From assembly GCA_947561395.2 (NCBI GenBank), contig OX387183.1, forward strand, positions 59,131,915 to 59,195,914: a stretch of 64,000 nt of DNA, given 5' to 3'. Origin of the DNA: Buxus sempervirens. Its lineage: Eukaryota; Streptophyta; Magnoliopsida; Buxales; Buxaceae. Shown in pieces: positions 12,850 through 25,360 of the stretch (its first letter is position 1; each line of letters opens with the position of its first letter). Position numbers and translations under genes: made by a program. The notes beneath the pieces were generated by a model that did no database searches, was not told where the DNA came from, and was given only the letters and a program-made list of their open reading frames with translations.

Positions 12850-13059
12850 TCTATGCTATATATAGTGAGAATAGGCCCCTTGGGAAACGTGCCAAAATTA
12901 TGAACAACTTCCCCAAAAAGTCCTTACCATTCGTTGTTAAGGCATGATTAATATATGGTTAAAATAGTTAAAACTCTGCCTATTCATTTAAAATCTGAAC
13001 AGTTATAAAACCGTTCTCTCTCTCTCTCTAAATACAGTATTGCACGTGTGCGCTACTAG
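12850..13059 (+). mobile_element. Short non-autonomous Helitron
   Basis: Begins TCTATGCTATATATAG after an A. It ends CTAG followed by T, with a GCACGTGTGC palindrome about ten bases inside the 3' end, as in Helitrons. It shares the phrases GAGAATAGGCCCCTT and AAACGTGCCAA with the elements at 30530 and 61767. Confidence 0.7.
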
Positions 13060-14222
13060 TAAGTAATAAAATAATGATCTCAACAACATCTCCTTCTGAG
13101 CTGTTTTACTCTACAACGTTTAGGTGAGAACTTGTATTCATTTAATGTTAACAAACGCACTTATAAGTTTAATATATAAGCCAAAAGAAAAAAATAAAAA
13201 AATAAAGGAATACTCAACTAGACAACGATAAATACAACCTATATAAAAGACAAGTGTACACTCAAGCTTGTCTGCTAAACAAGTTTTATAATAATGGTAT
13301 GACATTTACACTAAAGCTTTGTGCTAAAAAAGTTTTATTATAATGCTCTGTCACTGTAATGGTAGATGACCTTAACGATTATTTGTTGCTGCAACAAATA
13401 TAATAACATGGATATGTGAGTGAACGTCATCACGTTATATTAAAACGAGTTGGCAAGACGGAATCCCTTAAAGAAAAGTGTCTACCATACCAAAGTGTCT
13501 GTCCTGTTAGGAATAAAAACAGTGCACGCAATAAACAAGCACACGATGACAAAACAGATTAAATAATATATATATAGAAACGTACCATTTCAAGAAAAAA
13601 ACCACAAGCATGAAGCAATAGGAAAAAGACAAAGTTAAAAGAATCACAATCATACTTCACGTACCTTAACTAGTTTTCGGAGTTATTAAAACATTATCGA
13701 GGTTCTAATAAAATTATAAAAACGTCTCTAGTAAGTAGTAATAGACTTTGGATTGCCTGGGGCAAGTAGACCTCGTCGCAGTGGTGTCGCTCCCTGCAAA
13801 CCAGGTTTCAAATCATGGTTTTCTAGTTAATTAGCATTGGTACATAACTGTATCAGCCGAGGTTAAAAACCAAGTTTTAAATTAACTAGTCCGACGTGTG
13901 ACGACATGGATTGGATATAATCAACATTTTATTATTAATAAAAAAAATATATAATAAACACATGTAAAAGGGAACATGAGCGATTGTTTGAGATTTGCAG
14001 GGGTTTAAGAAATAATACGAGATATTTTATGTAAAGTGGAAAGTGAATACATAAACTTGTTCCCCCAAAAATACATTATAATAGGGTGTTCTAATAATGT
14101 TTAGGGAGAAAGAAATATTTTGTTTGGCATGCTTTATTAAATGGCGTACCCCCAACCCAATATGATCCTTTTAAGCAATATTAACCCACAATGTAATCTT
14201 CTGGTGCGGAAGGAAGAGCATA

Positions 14223-14342
14223 CATCCTCTACAGCGGGGGCTGTAAACAGCCCCTCACATTCGGTGTGGGCCCCACCATTCATTTGGGGGGCCCCACACC
14301 ATACATGTGAGGGGCTGTCTACAGCCCCCGCTGTAGACGATG
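14223..14342. mobile_element. Foldback MITE, copy 1
   Basis: A nearly perfect 120-bp hairpin. The left arm starts CATCCTCTACAGCGGGGG. The right arm, reversed, starts CATCGTCTACAGCGGGGG. It is rich in G runs. A relative with the same ends lies at 22321-22438. Confidence 0.75.
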
Positions 14343-15564
14343 CCCACTCCGGAAGGAACGAGGCTACTTGGAGAATATTCCTTTAAATATCCTTTTAGAT
14401 CATTCGGAATCAACAATGAAGCGTGGAGTGTAACGCCGCAAACCTCGCCTATCAGTCTATCACTACACGCTTTCTACCCACAGATTTCTTATTTTCTTTC
14501 GGACACTCAATATATATGGTTTTGATTGGTGCATTATTAACATTTCCATCATCATCGCAGCTCATGTAATGAAGAAGGGACTCCACTAGGCTTACTTGTC
14601 CTTTCTGTTTAACAGACTCTTTAGTCATCGTTCACCACACGCGACGACATGCAGAGTGTTGCGGAGGTTCATACCAGGCGGTAGGTTGAGGAAGAATCGC
14701 TTGTGCCATTGGCAAAATGATAGAGGGAAGCTTCAATGTTGGGCCCCATCTTTAGAGGAACAACAAAGAAAAGTTCCAAAAACGTTTTAGATTCAACGAT
14801 AATCATCCCTGTTGCCACGGCAGAAAAGTAATATTCACTGACCTCACAGGACCCTCAAAAGAGTTTCCATCCCTCCATCCATCCTTTTCCTCTCTCTCTC
14901 TCTCTCTCCTGCCCCTTCCACTTCTCTCATACTCACACCCTTTATCTCACCGGTCCTTTCAATGGCTCCTGTATACCAGAAAAAGATCCTCTCACCGGCT
15001 CCACTTCACTTTAACTTTCTTCTTACGGATCATCAATTCATCCATCATGTTTTTTGAATTTCTTTCTCCGATACACAGCCGGCTTTCACTGTTAACACCG
15101 ACCATGAGGCTCCCACGAAACTCAAACCATCCGACATCAAAACAAAGTCCTTTTTTTCTTCGGTACTCACCGTTATTAGATGTATCTTGTCATTGGAAAT
15201 TTGAGGTTAATCATACTCATCATTGTCAACCAAAGCAGTGGCCCATAGGCATTATATGCACATACGACTAAGTCAATCCATTCACACATCGTTGTCAAAT
15301 GTGAGAGCCCGCCAAGCTCATGCCTGACTGAGACTCAGCATTTCTTTTTCTTGCCGGGCCATTTCCATCTTTTCTTTTTCTTTACTTCACAGTATCTTCT
15401 CCTTTGGCTTTTTCCTTTATGCTTACTTGTTTGTCATTTTTCCCGCTCCCGTTGATTAAATGCATCCTACAATCTCACTAGTTGCTGCATCCTGCATTCT
15501 TCTCCCTCCCCCCCGATCTCTCCACTTTCTTCTGTAACACACCGGTGGAGACATCGTCTCTGGA

Positions 15565-15927
15565 ATGTCAAGAAACGCAAGCAAGCAAATGAGTTCAAAT
15601 ACTGATATCAGCTACAAGCCAAGCATTTCCTTCAAACGCAATCGTAAAAAGAGGGCCGATTGGGTTTCCAGATTCAGGCTGTCTAACACATCTGACTACT
15701 CACCAGTAGGATTCCTCCGGCGTCTTGCAGCCAAGGTGGCCAGAGCTTTATGTTTGGTGTCAAGTAGATCTTCCAGTAAAGTTTCTTCATCAAACTCAGG
15801 AAGATCACAGCCATTGTCAGCCTCAGTTGATTCTCATAGATCTGAAGCCATAGAGGATTGCATCGAGTTCATCAATTCTTCTTCTTCCTTTCAGAGATCA
15901 AATTCTGTTCCTGCGACTGCCTGTTAG
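15565..15927 (+). CDS. Josephin-like small plant protein
   Basis: Single-exon gene of 120 aa. It resembles the short plant proteins annotated 'josephin-like', from memory of their conserved blocks: a basic start with Ser (MSRNASKQMSS), a middle FRLSN...SPVGFLRRLAAKVAR block, and a C-terminal SHRSEAIEDCIEFINSSSS followed by QRSNSV. Despite the name I see no Cys-His protease centre. It is basic and Ser-rich with no signal peptide or membrane segment. The first ATG sits in a fair context after a pyrimidine-rich leader. The function of the family is unknown to me. The real name could differ; that this is a gene is fairly sure. Confidence 0.75.
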   Translation: MSRNASKQMSSNTDISYKPSISFKRNRKKRADWVSRFRLSNTSDYSPVGFLRRLAAKVARALCLVSSRSSSKVSSSNSGRSQPLSASVDSHRSEAIEDCIEFINSSSSFQRSNSVPATAC

Positions 15928-16552
15928 ATTTTATTGCTAAATAACTGAATGTTGACGCATGTAAGATACCATAGGATAGGGAAAAGGACTGTTTTGTTAA
16001 CCATAAGAATAATTTTAATATAAGATGTCAAGCTCAGGAACAAGAATGAAAACTCTTGATCCTACTAGTTCAGGAATCTTGTTTTGCAATCCTGATTTAC
16101 CAATAATCAAATGTTCAGCACATGTGTATCTTCAAATAATCCCTATCTATTCCAAGTGATTCATAAGAAACAATTAAAATAAGCAGAGGAAAGAAGCAAA
16201 AGGAATAAATTGGGGCAGCAAGGGCACATTTAGATAACAAAACTTGGTATAATACTAAAAATGGCGTAAAATGACAACAGAAATATGCCTTGATTATGTA
16301 CCTTGAAAACAGAAAGATAGAAATCCTAACTTTTTGGAGAAGGAAAAATACAACCTGCACTCCTCATATAAGAGATGTATCTGAGCTAGGGTTACATTTA
16401 CTCTGTTTTGGTCATGAGTATCCTTTTCTTTTTCTTTTCCCTTCTAGACAGAACGGAGTGCCGAGACCAGAATATTGCATAAACTATTCATGGCTTGAAG
16501 CTACCAAAATTTCCATTCTAATCCATTGACTAGAGAAAAGAAAATAGGATAA
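15928..16552. other. Short spacer, convergent gene ends
   Basis: 3' regions of the josephin-like gene (plus strand) and TRM7 (minus strand) meet here. AT-rich; nothing else recognised. Confidence 0.5.
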
Positions 16553-19500
16553 TCAAGAATCTAGGGAGAGCTTTTCCAGCTCTCGGATTCCTTGGCTGGA
16601 AGCTTTCTTCAGTTCAAGTGCTCTTTTATATGGAGGAGCAATCGGGGGCTGCACAGGATCCAAGCTTTGGTAGGAAGCACCTTCTGCAACATCAGGGAGG
16701 GGGTATGATCTATCTGAGTCATATCCACTAAGATCTCCACAAGCCAAAAATGGTATATAGACCTTATTTGGCCCTTCTAGCCAACCACTACTACAATCTG
16801 CAATGGAACGATGTTATAAAATCAGCATCAGTTTCGGAATAACAAATTTCACAACACACAAGGGTCACTAAGAGCAACATTCTTAGTGAAACACACTTTG
16901 GCATCCAAAGAATTAAAGGAGTTAACATCACATCACCTCAATTTAAAACAATCCATTAATATTAAATCAAGCAAAACCTTATCATGAATACTGATCAATA
17001 CCTGGATCAGGCCTATGCTGAAATTAGAATGAATATGGGATAAAGAAACAATTTTATATATCATGATGAACAAATGAAAGTGCTATCTGGTCTGTGCTTA
17101 ATTCAATTTTCACGAGTTCCCTGCCCAGAAAATACAATTTACAGAGTTGCCAAGGCATTTAGTTTGTCACACCAGTTCAAGAAATGTAAGGTGAGAAGGA
17201 ACATAGTTAATGTGAATAAAATACAGGGCTGCAATTCCACTAATTCCAGAGCGGTATAAGTTTTCCTTGTCATCAACAGCTAAACCTATGGGCAAACCCT
17301 TATAATGTCAAGAAGAATATTAAATGCTAAGCACACAAAAGAGGTCCTAATAAATATCCAAAATTAGAAAGACCTGAGAGTAGTAAGAATCAATAAAAAA
17401 AAATCCTTATTCATTAAAACCTAAAATTTTATTAAAACTACATACTGATTTTATTTTATACGTTCTAAAATTTTCTTATAATATAGAACTCTTTCTAAAT
17501 ATCAATCGCAAGAAAATGACTTAGTATAGTAATTTAAACTTAGTAAAATTCATTAAAAAAAACTATTAAATCCACTAGAATTTCTAGAATTTGAACAAAT
17601 AATTCTAATTTAAAAACTTCATGGTAATATAATGTTCTTTGGATACTTCGAAAACAATCTGAAAGATAAAATTAAATATTATAGTAATTAATTTTTTTCA
17701 AAATTAACCTTTTGATTTAATAATTAAAATTTTGGTTGCCAAAGAAACTTAAGAGAGAGTTAGGTCCTATGAAGATCAATCTCAATGTGCAAGGCACATT
17801 TGTAGCTGCTAGTAATGAAAAAGGAGGTTGTGATAGGCACACAAAGAAGATGTACTTCCTCTGGTTTCTTTGGGCCTCACTTATGATCTTTTTGGAAGCA
17901 GACTTATTGTTCTACTTCAATTCCTTTAAGGAATAAAAGTTTCAGTTTCAACTCCTGTGAACTTAAAGGATGCTCCAATGGTGGTAACAGGAAAAGGGGA
18001 AAAATTGATGAATTCAATTATCTTGATTTGGTAATTCACAGATCAACTTCATTATTGGTTCATATGATTTGCATATAAGAAACAAACAGAGATAGCTCAT
18101 AAGATTCCACATCAAATAAGGAGAATTTGAACAAATACTAGCCTAGTAACTAACTAAAAAAACAAAATATGGGGCAAGTCAAACTACCAATAATGTAGTT
18201 CAGAAATTACCATAGTCATCACTGCCAGAAGGACTGCCCACTTTTTCCAGAAGATGATGTAGATCTTTTGGACTAAAGCCTTCAGGAGGGGAATAATTCT
18301 CACAGACTGCAAATGCCTCTGCAAATAAGCGAACAGGAAGCTTAGTAGGTGAAGAATGACATGTAATTTGATTTCCCACACCCTTGCCATGATGTTCAAA
18401 ACTCAACAACTGATTCAACACTTTACCACCTTACCGAGAACAAAATTCTACTAGCTTCTCTCATATGTTCTCCAATTTAGTGAACAATTTATGTAACTCT
18501 TGTTTCCTTATTGAATCAAAATAAGTTTGAACATTGAAATCATATAAATAGTTCTGACTTGAGCTATGGATTCTTATTACTAAAATAATAGTATAAACCC
18601 AGAAATAAGCCAATTATAGAGATTACCAAGAGAGTTCGGAGAATCAATATGCCAGCAAGAGAAAAGATGAAACTCAAAGAAGTTTGAGAACTCTCACCTA
18701 TGCTGGAATTACGGCTACTTTTTGGTTTTGCAAAAGTCACCACCGGAAAAAATAGTTTCAGCTGCAGCAGAGATGCATACAACAAGAAATTTCATTATCT
18801 TCATTATGTGTAAAACATTAGGAAAGCATATATTTTTCATGAAGTAAATTCACTACTACAAGAAGTTGTCAAGATCGCATCCCTTTTTCCTTCACTAGCT
18901 TCATTATGCATTAAAACATTAGGAAATCATAGTGCTTCATGAAGTAAATACACTACTAGAAAAAGTTGTCAAAGTTGCGTCCCTCACTCCCTCTCTAGCT
19001 TCATTATGCATCGGCACATCAGGAAAGCTTATTGCTTCATAAAGTAAATGCGCTACTAGAAAAAGTCATCAAATTTGCTTTCCCCCACAATCCACCCTTC
19101 TCTCTATACATACATATCTGCAGATGATAAATCCTAAATAACTTCAAAGCCTAAGCATGAAGGAGGAAAATTAGAAGACCAAGAACCAAGAATTGCACAC
19201 TGGCATGAGCAGCTCTGGAATAAGATTGAAACATAACTACATTTGAAAAATAAAAAGACCAGGACAAGAGGTAGAAATATCTATAGTGATCAACATGATA
19301 CATAATAATTGCTCTCTGAGATCCATCTACCATTTGCCATGAATGCTTATTGATCCAGATCTTGTTCAATCAGCCACTTGGATAAGATTTAGCCCAAAAG
19401 GCTATGTTTAAAGGAGCAAATATATAGACTAAACACTGAAGGACCAAGAAATTGGTAAACCTTTGGGGTGGTTTACACTTCTAGCACATCTAATAGGTGA

Positions 19501-22500
19501 AGCTGTCATGGTTCCTCAGAATGGGCAAAAACATCTAGAATTGCCTTGTCTTGTTTATCTTCTGATTCTTGTGGGAGGAGGAAAAAAAACCGTTTTCCAA
19601 GGGCTTTAATCATGATTTAACTCCATCAGACAGTTAATCAAGATTTTAAAATCTGATGGAATTCAGACTTAACAGATACATATGGTTTTAGCATTTCCAA
19701 AATGCATGTAATATAGTTTTGTATAACAATCATACTATAAGGATAATTCAAAATCTGGTTATTGGGGGTATTCAGGTTTCTTTTAACCAAGCCGATTGTA
19801 TCTCTGCTTTTCATAAAGGCTTTAAAATACTTCCCAACTCATAGGAAATGACCCATTTTTCAGTAAGAAGTGCAACCCGCCTCTTACTGAGCTTTTGACT
19901 TTACAAAATTCCCCAATTGGGTCCAGATATGCAGTGCCATATATTTCTAACACTATCAACAAGAGCATACATTCTTATTCTTCTGGTTCCCATGACCTGC
20001 TAATTTAGACATTGATGACCTTCCTAAGAATGGGATGTTAGTGGCTCTTTCCTCTGTAGAAGATCCTTCCCTTTTTGAACTGTGGTTGATTTTCTTCCCT
20101 TTCTGTGCTGGGATAGTTTTCTTTTTGCTTGAAGAAAGCCAATTTTCAATCAAAAATCAATTTGCCTCTCAGAAGCTAAATAAAAAATGTTGATGCCACA
20201 CGGATATAATTTCAAACCTTTAACATATGGAAGATGTGAGAAGGCAAGCCATATAGGAGATAGGAAAGAAAGCACAAAGTAGTTAACCAGCCTTATATGG
20301 ATACCTGAATTTTCTCTAAAAACAAATCACAAATTAAGCTCAAAGCCCACAGAAATAGTAATAGTTCAATATGACTAATTTACCTGGCAGTAAAGTAGAC
20401 TTGTATCTTTACCTCGGAATATCTTAGCAATAAATTTTCCACCATCTCTAAGTATATGAGTAACGATGGTTAAACCCTACATGAAAGAAGGTCAATCATG
20501 ATACTAGCTCTGTGACAAAAATATTCACATGAAAATCATCAAAAAAGCAAATTCACAAGGGATTTGATTTGACTTGCTTTAACGTTCTATGTACAATTCA
20601 AAAACAATTTCCTACCAGAGACTAATTTTACCAAAACATGAAAATGAAAAACAAAAGTTTTAAAAACAGAAACAGCCTTGAAAAAAGTCAGAGACAGCCA
20701 TGTTCCTCCCATTTTTTTTTTTTTTTAACAAACAGTAAGCTTTCTCCATGAAATGAATGTACTGTTTCTCAGAAATGCTTCATATAAACAAAACTACAAC
20801 AAAAAAGACTTCATGAAACACATGCTTTCTGATCATCCAGATCTCCTAGGTAATATAAGGGATTGCAACAAGGCATGTTTTAGTAAATCATAATGTTATA
20901 GAAGTCTACGCCATATGAACCTGGCCCCTAACAGGATTAGCTGGCTTGGTGGAGAACCTGGGTTTACATCAGCTAAGAGTACTTTTTCACAAGGAAAAAA
21001 ATTATAAATTTTTAACAATTCATTTATAAAATATGTATCTTATGTAAAATATATGTGATTAACATATTCTTGACCAGAAATGAGACAGTTAGGGCTGTGC
21101 TGCATGAAACTCAAACCTGACTTATGCAGTTACGTTATGCCTTAAACCAATCCATTAGGGACAAGATGAACAGCTTATGTGTTTTAAGAGCGTCATCGCC
21201 ATCCCCATCCCAGATAAAATCAACTGAGTAGTTTCTAATAACAGCATGAATGTGCATCCATGCATTGAAATTTCTTCTAGAAATAATATTTGCTATCTAA
21301 AAGTTTGCAATGTGAAAGAAAAACCTTAGCACTTACAGCTAGTATAAGCTGTGACTGAACAAATTCATCCATATCATGAAGCCCAGTAACTGCAACCATC
21401 ATGATGACAAAAAGCAAACTCAAAAAGAGGTAAAACAAACACACAAAGAGAGACAGAAATGAATCCAATATTATTATATTCAGAGTCTTTTTCCAAACCA
21501 TCAGGAGCACCATCGCAGACAACCAGATCAGCTTTACATCCATCAAAATGTTTGATGACCTAGAAAAGAATTGAAAACAACTGATAAATAACAAATTTTC
21601 CTTCTACAAAAAAGCAATTTAAAAGAATCATATCCCAAACCATAAGACATGTAAAATATTGGTTACGACAATTTACATTTATGAATAGACAAGCATCAGC
21701 AAAGGTATCCTTTGTCTCTAACATAAGAAACATAAGATCATTGGAAAAATTCAAATTTACCACATCAGCTGTTCGAGCATTCGTGATGTCACCCTGCACT
21801 TGAATAACACCTTCAATTGGAGCCATTGGCTGCAAATCAATAGCAACAATAAGAGGAAGATCCCTGCAAATCAAGATGTACAATGCAGGATGTTTAGGTC
21901 CAGAAAAGACTAAAATCATATAGAAACCTATGAAAGTTGTTTAAAAAAATTGATTTTCCTTGATGTTATAAGTGGCTGAGATAAAATCTAACCACAGGAA
22001 AAAGCTTTTGAAGACACATACATACATACATCCAAGAGTGACTTATGTAATATACCAATTGTTTTCACAAGAGGGGCTCAAATTGGATAACAAATCAGTT
22101 CTGATGGTTCCACAGAGAAATGAAATTAGATTACTCAATATTTAACATAAGTCAATATAATTTCAATCGCTACATCAAAATTTATTAAGTTAAGCCATCA
22201 AAAATAAATGATCATATATATAAATATATTGCTCATTCTTGAACCCATGTTCTAATGCTGGCAGCCTGAGGCATTTACCATGACAACAAGTTTTCCCTTG
22301 GTTTTTATTTAATGAACCCACATTGTCTACACCGGGGGTTTATAAACCCCCTCACATGGATGCGTGGGGCCCTCCAATTGAATGGTGGGGCCCCCAAATG
22401 AATGTGAGGGGGTGTATACACCCCCGATGCAGACGATGCGTGGCCTTATTTAATACACCTAGGCCTCAACAGTGACCAAAGTATCCATACCTACCAAGTA

Positions 22501-24517
22501 CCACCTTTAAGCTGTATATCAGAGGACAATTTCCCACTGTATCACTATGCCATTTTATTTGATATAATGGAGGAGTAAATGAACAATGAAAAAATCAACA
22601 TAATTCCATTCTTAAATAAATCCACCATAACTCTTTACATCCATACTACCAGAGACATGACTAGGAATCCTTGCATAGAAACTAAAACTTAATTACCTTC
22701 CAAGAACAACATTTATGCAAAAGCAAGCCAGAATACAACCGGATTGAGCATAATCATAGCATATGTTTTATCATAATGAGTACAGAAGTTCAATAAATCA
22801 GGAAACTTAATGTGTAGAAACCCTCGCTACGAAACATGAGACCGAACCTTGGCTCTGGTGAAAACTTGGCAGGGAGATATAGCTTTCGGCTCAAAACCTA
22901 TACATCAGATGATGCGTAGCATAAGAAAAGAAAATGATCAAAATCATTTGGACATCATGCCCCATATACAAATGGCAAGTAAAGCGTCTAACTTAAACAG
23001 GGAGGAATAATGATACAGAAGCTCAACAACGGTATGTAAATGTTTTCCTTGTTCAAAATTTATATGGAGACTGGAGTATCAACTCTTGCAATGATAGCAC
23101 AGATAAGAATCTTAAGTGTCTCACAACAGAAATTACAAGTGAACAGACAATTAAATAACGTCAATCTAAAACTCCCAGTGGGGTTAAAAGACTTTACATA
23201 AATGCAGCAAGTTTACACATGCAATTCTAATTTAAGTGTCGAATTTATTGAAATGAGAGGTTAAACACATGCACACAGCATATGTAAGGTCCCCAGCTTC
23301 AATGATTACCAGTTTTAGTGTCAAAGCATGAAGTCAATATCCAAAATAAACATAATATAATAACTTCAATACCCATATGGGGCAGTTTGGAATGGTAACT
23401 AATCATGTAGAATTTGTATTGAAAAAGAAGAAGGAAATGGTGACAGAGCCCATGTACACTAGATGAATATATGATCAAAATAACAGAAAGTAAAGGCTGG
23501 TCTTTACTATAAAAAAAGAAAAACCCACTAAAAAAATCCCAGTCCCCCAAATGTACAATAAGTTGTCACTTACTCTCATGCATAATAATAAGACCAACAG
23601 AATAAAACCGATGTTTTCTGCCAACTCTATGCAATTTTTTTTAAGGGATAACTGTAAAATGGGATTAATTAAAGTAGTCATTTATAGTTGCTTTCTGCTT
23701 AGAGTACCTGACTCCAGCTACCAGGTGCTGCGCAAAGATCAACTACACGCTTCACTCCTGCATATCAAGAACCAGTTATTATTATACATTATACATTACT
23801 AAAAATAAAGAAAACCAAGCGATTATTGGACATGTATTTAAGCAGGTATTCAAGATTAAACTTGAATTTAAATAGTAGAACCATAAAAAGTGATTAGCAT
23901 GGACTACTATGCGGTTAAAACTTAAAACTTTGTAAACAATATCCTTTCTGTTTATTGAAGGTCCTACGTATTAGGTCCATGATTTTGAAGTATAGCATGG
24001 TATGCTACGTGATTAGAACTTTGTAAACAATGGCCTTTCCATATTAAAGGTTTTATATATTAGGAAAGTATAGCATGGTATGCTACGTGATTAGAACTTT
24101 GTAAACAATGGCCTTTCCATATTAAAGGTTTTATATATTAGGAACATGATATTAAACAGTAACACTGTTCCCCACAATTCAGCAGTATGAATTAAGGCCC
24201 TCTATTATATAAATTTCTCTACTATATTTTCCTGCTAAATTAGTCAATAAAATTGCCAGAAGCAGAAAATAGAGAACAGATATATAAATGCACCTTCAAA
24301 GATATTGAACTCTTCATCAATCTGAAGGAGCTTGAAGGCACTCCGAGCACGCCAACCTTCTTCCTTTGCCTTTCGATAATAGATGTCCTGCCAACAAAGC
24401 AATTCTCATAAATATTACAACTGAAAAAACAAAAAAATAGATTCCAAAATGGAAGGAAAAGGAAATTCAACTAATAGAATAGAAACCTACCCTCTTATCC
24501 CTTGAAGCTTTGCCCAT
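16553..24517 (-). CDS. TRM7: tRNA 2'-O-methyltransferase TRM7 (FtsJ family), complete
   Basis: SAM-dependent enzyme that 2'-O-methylates tRNA anticodon-loop positions 32 and 34; cytoplasmic, acting with WD-type partner proteins in other eukaryotes. Eleven exons: 24491-24517 (MGKASRDKR), 24294-24387, 23708-23757, 22848-22897, 21761-21863, 21499-21559, 21337-21389, 20384-20476, 18698-18761, 18211-18318, 16553-16797. They total 948 nt, giving 315 aa, close to the usual length. The SAM site is [13 protein letters not shown]. The FtsJ catalytic tetrad positions are all present: Lys in RSAFKLLQ, Asp in LVVCDGAP, Lys in GGKFIAKIF and Glu in SSIEAFAV. The C-terminal [16 protein letters not shown] block is typical of plant and fungal TRM7. 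All borders are GT-AG. Introns hold tandem repeats and a MITE. Confidence 0.96.
18795..19085. repeat. Tandem repeat in TRM7 intron 8
   Basis: About three units of roughly 100 bp, each starting TTCATTATG and containing CACTACTAGAAAAAGTTGTC. The units differ at many positions, so the array is old. Confidence 0.75.
22321..22438. mobile_element. Foldback MITE, copy 2
   Basis: 118-bp hairpin in TRM7 intron 4. The ends CATTGTCTACACCGGGGG and CATCGTCTGCATCGGGGG (right arm reversed) match the element at 14223-14342. The interior again alternates CCCCTCACAT and GGGGCCC blocks. Confidence 0.75.
23914..24143. repeat. Tandem repeat in TRM7 intron 2
   Basis: Two almost identical units of about 78 bp (ATTAGAACTTTGTAAACAAT ... 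TTTTATATATTAGGAA) at roughly 23990-24143, with a more diverged unit before them. Confidence 0.75.
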
Positions 24518-24656
24518 GTTTTATAAGGACAGTGGATTTTCCTGTTCTAAGTTCTAACTCCATACAAAAAAAATATATTATTCTTTACAATATCCCAAAG
24601 AACAAAAAAATAAATAAAATCAAAGAAACTTTGTAAGCTGGTAAGGAACGGAATAC

Positions 24657-25029
24657 CAGCAGTATCTTCTCTTCTGCTTGGTCAAAGTACTTTGGAGAAG
24701 TTCTACAAGAAAAGAAATCATTCAAGGATCAAAGCTTGTAGGTTTCTAAAACTGTTTGGTTAGTTCATCTAATAATGAAATGATAAAGAAATAACAACAA
24801 AATTAAAATACCCTTTAACCAGTGACTGCTGGTAAATTTGAAACTCATGAAAGATAGAAGGAATCCATGACCTCAAGCTCTTTACATTTGGTAAATGACT
24901 GAAAAATTCTGACAAAATTTGCTCCTCTTTGTCATTATCATGATTGGACCAATGATTATGAGAGAAGTTAAGAGATAAAATACCAGAAAAAATATTTGTG
25001 GTACTCATGGTAGCCCTTTTGGTAAACAC
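24657..25029 (-). CDS. Possible spliced upstream coding exons before TRM7, unknown product
   Basis: Two minus-strand exon-like pieces with good borders. The first starts at the ATG at 25029 or, in better context, 25008 (MSTTNIFSG), and ends at 24812 (QQSLVKG, donor GTATTT). The second is 24657-24702 (TSPKYFDQAEEKILL, acceptor TTGTAG, donor GTATTC), and its phase fits the first. Splicing on to an acceptor near 24556 would add a few residues (ENPLSL) and a TAA two codons before the TRM7 ATG. I do not recognise the protein. It could be a leader ORF of TRM7, a separate small gene or chance. Confidence 0.35.
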
Positions 25030-25360
25030 AATCTACATATAAACAGTCACCAGCTTGTTTACTGATACGAATATTAAGTACAATATTCACATAAATAAAT
25101 AGTTGCTGAGTTCTACTAGTGTTTACCTGCAGAACTGCTTGGCAGATTAATCAAAGAGGATTATGCCAAGAAGCCCCTAAGAAAAACTATGACTAGGCAC
25201 TGGCAATTTTGGGCACCAGGACCTATTTTGCTATGATGTTTCCTTGCCAAGGGACCTTTTAAGCGTTCAGCCTCAGCTCATTTCTTTGTTTTTGCAGGTA
25301 TTTCATCCAGGATTTCTGACTCTATCCATCAATATAATTTGCCAGAAAATCTAGGTTATC

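Larger units (their letters stand above)
11176..15564. other. Spacer between SQD2 and the josephin-like gene
   Basis: The two genes point away from each other, so this 4.4 kb should hold both promoters. It is AT-rich. It contains a Helitron (12850-13059), a foldback MITE (14223-14342), a CT repeat at about 14890-14910 and pyrimidine-rich sequence typical of a plant 5' leader at 15340-15560. I see no convincing coding sequence. Short frames near 11465-11737 and 14141-14790 show no family resemblance. Confidence 0.6.

Noticed and set aside
13755..13950. Possible SINE (GGTTTCAAATC resembling a B box, A-rich end)
   Set aside because: The A box and target duplication are not convincing; too diverged to call.
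18795..19085. Evenly spaced repeats that could suggest a CRISPR-like array
   Set aside because: Units are contiguous and diverged with no unique spacers, in a plant intron; an ordinary tandem repeat.
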